A stretch of 64,000 bases of DNA from Odontocerum albicorne (taxonomy: Eukaryota > Arthropoda > Insecta > Trichoptera > Odontoceridae): positions 30,335,847-30,399,846 of the forward strand of contig OX463859.1 in assembly GCA_949825065.1 (NCBI GenBank), given 5' to 3'. Under the pieces are notes generated by a model. It had not been told where the DNA came from. It ran no database searches and saw nothing but the letters and a program-made list of their open reading frames with translations. Numbering within the stretch: the stretch's first letter is position 1; each line of letters starts with the position of its first letter. The translations under genes and the position numbers were made by a program. Below are positions 51,801 to 61,669 of this stretch, piece after piece.

Positions 51801-52256
51801 TTTGGTATTTGAGGGTTATTAACATCGCTTATCAATAATAAGTTAGAAATAATATGAAATCAGACCAAAAAAAATGACTAAACTTGAAAGGTTCTTAGTC
51901 TCAAAAGACGAAACTGCTCAAAAAATATTTAACTCACAAAACACTTGATTTTTGGTATTTGAGGGTTATTTATATCGCTTATCAATAATAAGTAAGAAAT
52001 AATATGATATCAGACAAAAAAAAATTGACTCAACTTGAAAGGTTCTTAGTCTCAAAAGACGAAAATGTTCAAAAAATATTTAAATCACAAAACACTTGAT
52101 TTTTGGTATTTGAAGGTTATTAATATCGCTTATCAATAATCAATAAGTAATAATATGAAATCAGACAAAAAAAAATTGACTCAACTTGAAAGGTTCTTAG
52201 TCTCAAAAGACGAAACTGCTCAAAAAATATTTAACTCACAAAACACTTGATTTTTG
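45860..52256 (+). repeat. Large higher-order unit, copy B (partial)
   Basis: This matches 37312-41255 as 45860-49802, and 42183-43709 as 50730-52256, at 8,548 then 8,547 bases. Between them, 49803-50729 has been replaced by sequence from another part of the unit. The match ends at 52257, where copy A has TTTTTGAAATTT and this copy has TTTTTGGTATTT. The following sequence repeats an AGACCAAAAAAAATGAC unit (near 51861 and 52312) not duplicated in copy A. Confidence 0.85.
49803..50729 (+). repeat. 927-bp replaced tract inside copy B
   Basis: Here copy B stops matching copy A and instead matches 47115-48041 (offset 2,688) and 38567-39493 (offset 11,236), including the 13-bp-deleted unit at 50083 and TCAGCC at 50340. 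The left switch lies between 49767 and 49802. The right joint is visible at 50729/50730, where CTTGATTTT is followed by CTCACAAAACACTCG, so monomer positions 65-84 occur twice. The tract is exactly as long as the 927 bases it replaces (41256-42182), because markers on both sides keep offset 8,547. This looks like conversion or template switching, or an assembly splice. Confidence 0.82.
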
Positions 52257-54612
52257 GTATTTGAGGGTTATTAACATCGCTTATCAATAATAAGTTAGAA
52301 ATAATATGAAATCAGACCAAAAAAAATGACTAAACTTGAAAGGTTCTTAGTCTCAAAAGACGAAACTGCTCAAAAAATATTTAACTCACAAAACACTTGA
52401 TTTTTGGTATTTGAGGGTTATTTATATCGCTTATCAATAATAAGTAAGAAATAATATGATATCAGACAAAAAAAAATTGACTCAACTTGAAAGGTTCTTA
52501 GTCTCAAAAGACGAAAATGTTCAAAAAATATTTAAATCACAAAACACTTGATTTTTGGTATTTGAAGGTTATTAATATCGCTTATCAATAATCAATAAGT
52601 AATAATATGAAATCAGACAAAAAAAAATTGACTCAACTTGAAAGGTTCTTAGTCTCAAAAGACGAAACTGCTCAAAAAATATTTAACTCACAAAACACTT
52701 GATTTTTGGTATTTGAGGGTCATTAACATCGCTTATCAATAATAAGTAAGAAATAATATGAAATCAGACAAAAAAAATTGACTCAACTTGAAAGGTTCTT
52801 AGTCTCAAAAGACGAAACTGCTCAAAAAATATTTATCTCACAAAACACTTGATTTTTGGTATGACAGGGTTATTTACATCGCTTATCAATAATAAGTAAG
52901 AAATAATATGATATCAGACAAAAAAATTGACTCAACTTGAAAGGTTCTTAGTCTCAAAAGACGAAACTGCTCAAAAAATATTTAACTCACAAAACACTTG
53001 ATTCTTGGTATTAGAGGGTTATTAATATCGCTTATCAATAATATGTAAGTAATAATATGAAATCATTAAAAAAATTGACTTATCTTTAAAGGTTTGAAGC
53101 CTTAATAGACGAAACTGCTCAAAAAATATTTAACTCACAAAACACTTGATTTTTGGTATTTGAGGGTCATAAACATCGCTTATCAATAATAAGTTAGAAA
53201 TAATATGAAATCAGACAAAAAAAAATGACTCAACTTGAAAGGTTCTTAGTCTCAAAAGACGAAACTGCTCAAAAAATATTTAACTCACAAAACACTTGAT
53301 TTTTGGTATTTGAGGGTTATTTATATCGCTTATCAATAATAAGTAAGAAATAATATGATATCAGACAAAAAAAAATTGACTCAACTTGAAAGGTTCTTAG
53401 TCTCAAAAGACGAAACTGCTCAAAAAATATTTAACTCACAAAACACTTGATTTTTGGTATTTGAGGGTTATTAACATCGCTTATCAATAATAAGTTAGAA
53501 ATAATATGAAATCAGACCAAAAAAATTGACTAAACTTGAAAGGTTCTTAGTCTCAAAAGACGAAACTGCTCAAAAAATATTTAACTCACAAAACACTTGA
53601 TTTTTGGTATTTGAGGGTTATTTATATCGCTTATCAATAATAAGTAAGAAATAATATGATATCAGACAAAAAAAAATTGACTCAACTTGAAAGGTTCTTA
53701 GTCTCAAAAGACGAAAATGTTCAAAAAATATTTAAATCACAAAACACTTGATTTTTGGTATTTGAAGGTTATTAATATCGCTTATCAATAATCAATAAGT
53801 AATAATATGAAATCAGACAAAAAAAAATTGACTCAACTTGAAAGGTTCTTAGTCTCAAAAGACGAAACTGCTCAAAAAATATTTAACTCACAAAACACTT
53901 GATTTTTGAAATTTGAGGGTTATTTATATCGCTTATCAATAATAAGTAAGAAATAATATGATATCAGACAAAAAAAAATTGACTCAACTTGAAAGGTTCT
54001 TAGTCTCAAAAGACGAAACTGCTCAAAAAATATTTATCTCACAAAACACTTGATTTTTGGTATTTGAGGGTCATAAACATCGCTTATCAATAATAAGTTA
54101 GAAATAATATGAAATCAGACAAAAAAAAATGACTCAACTTGAAAGGTTCTTAGTCTCAAAAGACGAAACTGCTCAAAAAATATTTAACTCACAAAACACT
54201 TGATTTTTGGTATTTGAGGGTCATAAACATCGCTTATCAATAATAAGTTAGAAATAATATGAAATCAGACAAAAAAAAATGACTCAACTTGAAAGGTTCT
54301 TAGTCTCAAAAGACGAAACTGCTCAAAAAATATTTAACTCACAAAACACTTGATTTTTGGTATTTGAGGGTTATTTATATCGCTTATCAATAATAAGTAA
54401 GAAATAATATGATATCAGACAAAAAAAAATTGACTCAACTTGAAAGGTTCTTAGTCTCAAAAGACGAAACTGCTCAAAAAATATTTAACTCACAAAACAC
54501 TTGATTTTTGGTATTTGAGGGTCATTAACATCGCTTATCAATAATAAGTAAGAAATAATATGAAATCAGACAAAAAAAATTGACTCAACTTGAAAGGTTC
54601 TAAGTCTCAAAA
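52257..54612 (+). repeat. Satellite zone of shuffled beta-type monomers
   Basis: This is satellite only. GATATCAGAC, AGACCAAAAA, GAAAATGTTC and TTTTTGAAATTT units from block beta recur in new order. The AAAGGTTTGAAGCC unit is at 53088. Two adjacent units starting TATTTGAGGGTCATAAAC at 54061 and 54211 are near-identical over 150 bp, the simplest single-monomer duplication in the window. Confidence 0.68.
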
Positions 54613-56079
54613 GACGAAACTGCTCAAAAAATATTTAACTCACAAAACACTTGATTTTTGGTATTTGAGGGTCATTAACATCGCTTATCAATAATAAGTA
54701 AGAAATAATATGAAATCAGACAAAAAAAATTCACTTAACTTGAAAGGTTCTTAGTCGGAAAAGACAAAACTGCTCATAAAGTATTTAACTCACAAAACAC
54801 TTGATTTTTGGTATTTGAGGGTCATTAACATCGCTTATCAATAATAAGTAAGAAATAATATGAAATCAGACAAAAAAAATTGACTCAACTTGAAAGGTTC
54901 TAAGTCTCAAAAGACGAAACTGCTCAAAAAATATTTAACTCACAAAACACTTGATTTTTGGTATTTGAGGGTTATTAACATCGCTTATCAATAATAAGTT
55001 AGAAATAATATGAAATCAGACAAAAAAAATTGACTCAACTTGAAAGGTTCTTAGTCTCAAAAGACGAAACTGCTCAAAAAATATTTAACTCACAAAACAC
55101 TTGATTTTTGGTATTTGAGGGTTATTTATATCGCTTATCAATAATAAGTAAGAAATAATATGATATCAGACAAAAAAAAATTGACTCAACTTGAAAGGTT
55201 CTTAGTCTCAAAAGACGAAACTGCTCAAAAAATATTTAACTCACAAAACACTTGATTTTTGAAATTTGAGGGTTATTTATATCGCTTATCAATAATAAGT
55301 AAGAAATAATATGATATCAGACAAAAAAAATTGACTCAACTTGAAAGGTTCTTAGTCTCAAAAGACGAAAATGTTCAAAAAATATTTAACTCACAAAACA
55401 CTTGATTTTTGGTATTTGAAGGTTATTAATATCGCTTATCAATAATCAATAAGTAATAATATGAAATCAGACAAAAAAAAAATGACTCAACTTGAAAGGT
55501 TCTTAGTCTCAAAAGACGAAACTGCTCAAAAAATATTTAACTCACAAAACACTTGATTTTTGGTATTTGAGGGTCATTAACATCGCTTATCAATAATAAG
55601 TAAGAAATAATATGAAATCAGACAAAAAAAATTGACTCAACTTGAAAGGTTCTTAGTCTCAAAAGACGAAACTGCTCAAAAAATATTTATCTCACAAAAC
55701 ACTTGATTTTTGGTATGACAGGGTTATTTACATCGCTTATCAATAATAAGTAAGAAATAATATGATATCAGACAAAAAAATTGACTCAACTTGAAAGGTT
55801 CTTAGTCTCAAAAGACGAAACTGCTCAAAAAATATTTAACTCACAAAACACTTGATTCTTGGTATTAGAGGGTTATTAATATCGCTTATCAATAATATGT
55901 AAGTAATAATATGAAATCATTAAAAAAATTGACTTATCTTTAAAGGTTTGAAGCCTTAATAGACGAAACTGCTCAAAAAATATTTAACTCACAAAACACT
56001 TGATTTTTGGTATTTGAGGGTCATTAACATCGCTTATCAATAATAAGTAAGAAATAATATGAAATCAGACAAAAAAAAT
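54613..56079 (+). repeat. Nine- to ten-monomer unit, copy 1 (offset 2,996)
   Basis: This matches 57609-59075. In order it has a GGTCATT unit, TTCACTTAAC/GTCGG/CTCATAAAG, GACTCAAC with TTCTAAG, GACTCAAC, GATATC with TTTTTGAAATTT, GAAAATGTTC, a TCAATAAGTAAT unit, a GACAGGG unit, and the divergent AAAGGTTTGAAGCC unit at 55942. Confidence 0.8.
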
Positions 56080-57608
56080 TGACTCAACTTGAAAGGTTCT
56101 TAGTCTCAAAAGACGAAACTGCTCAAAAAATATTTATCTCACAAAACACTTGATTTTTGGTATGACAGGGTTATTTACATCGCTTATCAATAATAAGTAA
56201 GAAATAATATGATATCAGACAAAAAAAATTGACTCAACTTGAAAGGTTCTTAGTCTCAAAAGACGAAACTGCTCAAAAAATATTTAACTCACAAAACACT
56301 TGATTTTTGGTATAAGAGGGTTATTAATATCGCTTATCAATAATATGTAAGTAATAATATGAAATCATTAAAAAAATTGACTTATCTTTAAAGGTTTGAA
56401 GCCTTAATAGACGAAACTGCTCAAAAAATATTTAACTCACAAAACACTTGATTTTTGGTATTTGAGGGTCATTAACATCGCTTATCAATAATAAGTAAGA
56501 AATAATATGAAATCAGACAAAAAAAATTGACTCAACTTGAAAGGTTCTAAGTCTCAAAAGACGAAACTGCTCAAAAAATATTTAACTCACAAAACACTTG
56601 ATTTTTGGTATTTGAGGGTTATTAACATCGCTTATCAATAATAAGTTAGAAATAATATGAAATCAGACAAAAAAAATTGACTCAACTTGAAAGGTTCTTA
56701 GTCTCAAAAGACGAAACTGCTCAAAAAATATTTAACTCACAAAACACTTGATTTTTGGTATTTGAGGGTTATTTATATCGCTTATCAATAATAAGTAAGA
56801 AATAATATGATATCAGACAAAAAAAAATTGACTCAACTTGAAAGGTTCTTAGTCTCAAAAGACGAAACTGCTCAAAAAATATTTAACTCACAAAACACTT
56901 GATTTTTGAAATTTGAGGGTTATTTATATCGCTTATCAATAATAAGTAAGAAATAATATGATATCAGACAAAAAAAATTGACTCAACTTGAAAGGTTCTT
57001 AGTCTCAAAAGACGAAAATGTTCAAAAAATATTTAACTCACAAAACACTTGATTTTTGGTATTTGAAGGTTATTAATATCGCTTATCAATAATCAATAAG
57101 TAATAATATGAAATCAGACAAAAAAAAATTGACTCAACTTGAAAGGTTCTTAGTCTCAAAAGACGAAACTGCTCAAAAAATATTTAACTCACAAAACACT
57201 TGATTTTTGGTATTTGAGGGTCATTAACATCGCTTATCAATAATAAGTAAGAAATAATATGAAATCAGACAAAAAAAATTGACTCAACTTGAAAGGTTCT
57301 TAGTCTCAAAAGACGAAACTGCTCAAAAAATATTTATCTCACAAAACACTTGATTTTTGGTATGACAGGGTTATTTACATCGCTTATCAATAATAAGTAA
57401 GAAATAATATGATATCAGACAAAAAAATTGACTCAACTTGAAAGGTTCTTAGTCTCAAAAGACGAAACTGCTCAAAAAATATTTAACTCACAAAACACTT
57501 GATTCTTGGTATTAGAGGGTTATTAATATCGCTTATCAATAATATGTAAGTAATAATATGAAATCATTAAAAAAATTGACTTATCTTTAAAGGTTTGAAG
57601 CCTTAATA
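56080..57608 (+). repeat. Related eight-monomer unit between the copies
   Basis: The series from TTCTAAG at 56545 recurs at 57894 (offset 1,349). It lacks the TTCACTTAAC/CTCATAAAG unit present in the flanking copies, so its divergent units at 56390 and 57589 are 1,199 apart. A short preceding section holds a GTATAAGAGGG unit (near 56310) that is shared with the 60.5 and 62.9 kb units. Confidence 0.72.
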
Positions 57609-59075
57609 GACGAAACTGCTCAAAAAATATTTAACTCACAAAACACTTGATTTTTGGTATTTGAGGGTCATTAACATCGCTTATCAATAATAAGTAAGAA
57701 ATAATATGAAATCAGACAAAAAAAATTCACTTAACTTGAAAGGTTCTTAGTCGGAAAAGACAAAACTGCTCATAAAGTATTTAACTCACAAAACACTTGA
57801 TTTTTGGTATTTGAGGGTCATTAACATCGCTTATCAATAATAAGTAAGAAATAATATGAAATCAGACAAAAAAAATTGACTCAACTTGAAAGGTTCTAAG
57901 TCTCAAAAGACGAAACTGCTCAAAAAATATTTAACTCACAAAACACTTGATTTTTGGTATTTGAGGGTTATTAACATCGCTTATCAATAATAAGTTAGAA
58001 ATAATATGAAATCAGACAAAAAAAATTGACTCAACTTGAAAGGTTCTTAGTCTCAAAAGACGAAACTGCTCAAAAAATATTTAACTCACAAAACACTTGA
58101 TTTTTGGTATTTGAGGGTTATTTATATCGCTTATCAATAATAAGTAAGAAATAATATGATATCAGACAAAAAAAAATTGACTCAACTTGAAAGGTTCTTA
58201 GTCTCAAAAGACGAAACTGCTCAAAAAATATTTAACTCACAAAACACTTGATTTTTGAAATTTGAGGGTTATTTATATCGCTTATCAATAATAAGTAAGA
58301 AATAATATGATATCAGACAAAAAAAATTGACTCAACTTGAAAGGTTCTTAGTCTCAAAAGACGAAAATGTTCAAAAAATATTTAACTCACAAAACACTTG
58401 ATTTTTGGTATTTGAAGGTTATTAATATCGCTTATCAATAATCAATAAGTAATAATATGAAATCAGACAAAAAAAAATTGACTCAACTTGAAAGGTTCTT
58501 AGTCTCAAAAGACGAAACTGCTCAAAAAATATTTAACTCACAAAACACTTGATTTTTGGTATTTGAGGGTCATTAACATCGCTTATCAATAATAAGTAAG
58601 AAATAATATGAAATCAGACAAAAAAAATTGACTCAACTTGAAAGGTTCTTAGTCTCAAAAGACGAAACTGCTCAAAAAATATTTATCTCACAAAACACTT
58701 GATTTTTGGTATGACAGGGTTATTTACATCGCTTATCAATAATAAGTAAGAAATAATATGATATCAGACAAAAAAATTGACTCAACTTGAAAGGTTCTTA
58801 GTCTCAAAAGACGAAACTGCTCAAAAAATATTTAACTCACAAAACACTTGATTCTTGGTATTAGAGGGTTATTAATATCGCTTATCAATAATATGTAAGT
58901 AATAATATGAAATCATTAAAAAAATTGACTTATCTTTAAAGGTTTGAAGCCTTAATAGACGAAACTGCTCAAAAAATATTTAACTCACAAAACACTTGAT
59001 TTTTGGTATTTGAGGGTCATTAACATCGCTTATCAATAATAAGTAAGAAATAATATGAAATCAGACAAAAAAAAT
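57609..59075 (+). repeat. Nine- to ten-monomer unit, copy 2
   Basis: This repeats 54613-56079. Divergent units lie at 57589 and 58938, 1,349 apart (nine units, minus one base). The match ends near 59076, where this copy goes on to TTCACTTAAC and copy 1 goes on to GACTCAAC. Confidence 0.8.
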
Positions 59076-59270
59076 TCACTTAACTTGAAAGGTTCTTAGT
59101 CGGAAAAGACAAAACTGCTCATAAAGTATTTAACTCACAAAACACTTGATTTTTGGTATTTGAGGGTCATTAACATCGCTTATCAATAATAAGTAAGAAA
59201 TAATATGAAATCAGACAAAAAAAAATCACTTTACTTGAAAGGTTCTTAGTCGGAAAAGACGAAACTGCTC
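59076..59270 (+). repeat. Linker monomers before the 2.4-kb duplication
   Basis: This holds a TTCACTTAAC/GTCGG unit and an AAATCACTTTAC unit. The same pair occurs near 5850-6050, a further link between the two ends of the window. Satellite only. Confidence 0.65.
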
Positions 59271-61669
59271 AAAAAATATTTAACTCACAAAACACTTGAT
59301 TTTTGGTATTTGAGGGTTATTAACATCGCTTATCAATAATAAGTTAGAAATAATATGAAATCAAACAAAAAAAATTGACTTAACTTGAAAGGTTCATAGT
59401 CTCAAAAGACAAAACTGCTCAAAAAATATTTAACTCACAAAACACTTGATTTTTGGTATTTGAGGGTTATTAACATCGCTTTTCAATAATAAGTAAGAAA
59501 TAATATGAAATCAGACAAAAAAAAATTCACTTTACTTGAAAGGTTCTTAGTCGGAAAAGACGAAACTGCTCAAAAAATATTTAACTCACAAAACACTTGA
59601 TTTTTGGTATTTGAGGGTTATTAACATCGCTTATCAATAATAAGTTAGAAAAAATATGAAATCAGACAACAAAAATTGACTCAACTTGAAAGGTTCTTAG
59701 TCTCAAAAGACGAAACTGCTCAAAAAATATTTAACTCACAAAACACTTGATTTTTGGTATTTGAGGGTTATTAACATCGCTTATCAATAATAAGTAAGAA
59801 ATAATATGAAATCGAACAAAAAAAAATTGACTAAACTTGAAAGGTTCTTAGTCTCAAAAGACGAAACTGCTTAAAAAATATTTAACTCACAAAACACTTG
59901 ATTTTTGGTATTTGAGGGTTAAACATCGCTTATCAATTATAAGTTAGAAAAAATATGAAATCAGACAAAAAAAATTGACTCAATTTGAAAGGTTCTTAGT
60001 CTCAAAAGACGAAACTGCTCAAAAAATATTTAACTCACAAAACACTTGATTTTTGGTATTTGAAGGTTATTAATATCGCTTATCAATAATCAATAAGTAA
60101 TAATATGAAATCAGACAAAAAAAAATTGACTCAACTTGAAAGGTTCTTAGTCTCAAAAGACGAAACTGCTCAAAAAATATTTAACTCACAAAACACTTGA
60201 TTTTTGGTATTTGAGGGTCATTAACATCGCTTATCAATAATAAGTAAGAAATAATATGAAATCAGACAAAAAAAAATTGACTCAACTTGAAAGGTTCTTA
60301 GTCTCAAAAGACGAAACTGCTCAAAAAATATTTATCTCACAAAACACTTGATTTTTGGTATGACAGGGTTATTTACATCGCTTATCAATAATAAGTAAGA
60401 AATAATATGATATCAGACAAAAAAAATTGACTCAACTTGAAAGGTTCTTAGTCTCAAAAGACGAAACTGCTCAAAAAATATTTAACTCACAAAACACTTG
60501 ATTTTTGGTATAAGAGGGTTATTAATATCGCTTATCAATAATATGTAAGTAATAATATGAAATCATTAAAAAAATTGACTTATCTTTAAAGGTTTGAAGC
60601 CTTAATAGACGAAACTGCTCAAAAAATATTTAACTCACAAAACACTTGATTTTTGGTATTTGAGGGTCATTAACATCGCTTATCAATAATAAGTAAGAAA
60701 TAATATGAAATCAGACAAAAAAAATTCACTTAACTTGAAAGGTTCTTAGTCGGAAAAGACAAAACTGCTCATAAAGTATTTAACTCACAAAACACTTGAT
60801 TTTTGGTATTTGAGGGTCATTAACATCGCTTATCAATAATAAGTAAGAAATAATATGAAATCAGACAAAAAAAATTGACTCAACTTGAAAGGTTCTTAGT
60901 CTCAAAAGACGAAACTGCTCAAAAAATATTTATCTCACAAAACACTTGATTATTGGTATTACAGGGTTATTTATATCGCTTATCAATAATAAGTAAGAAA
61001 TAATATGAAATCAGACAAAAAAAATTCACTTTACTTGAAAGGTTCTTAGTCGGAAAAGACGAAACTGCTCAAAAAATATTTAACTCACAAAACACTTGAT
61101 TTTTGGTATTTGAGGGTTATTTACATCGCTTATCAATAATAAGTTAGAAAAAATATGAAATCAGACAACAAAAATTGACTAAACTTGAAAGGTTCTTAGT
61201 CTCAAAAGACGAAACAGCTCAAAAAATATTTAACTCACAAAACACTTGATTTTTGGTATTTGAGGGTTATTAACATCGCTTATCAATAATAAATAAGAAA
61301 TAATATGAAATCAAACAAAAAAAATTGACTAAACTTGAAAGGTTCTTAGTCTCAAAAGACGAAACTGCTTAAAAAATATTTAACTCACAAAACACTTGAT
61401 TTTTGGTATTTGAGGGTTATTAACATCGCTTATCAATAATAAGTTAGAAAAAATATGAAATCAGACAAAAAAAATTGACTCAACTTGAAAGGTTCTTAGT
61501 CTCAAAAGACGAAACTGCTCAAAAAATATTTAACTCACAAAACACTTGATTTTTGGTATTACAGGGTTATTAACATCGCTTATCAATAATAAGTAAGAAA
61601 TAATATGAAATCAGACAAAAAAAATTGACTTAACTTGAAAGGTTCATAGTCTCAAAAGACAAAACTGCT
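59271..61669 (+). repeat. 2,400-bp (16-monomer) tandem unit, copy 1
   Basis: This repeats at 61670 onward at offset 2,400, falling to 2,399 after one A near 60265. Shared private changes are AAATCGAACAAA (near 59810 and 62210), the 2-bp loss GGGTTAAACATCGC (near 59918 and 62318), CAATTTGAAAGG, GTATAAGAGGG, GAAACAGCTC (near 61211 and 63611), and AAATAAGAAAT. The few differences include TCAATTATAAG here against TCAATAATAAG there, and TTTATATCGC near 60971 against TTAACATCGC. Confidence 0.9.
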
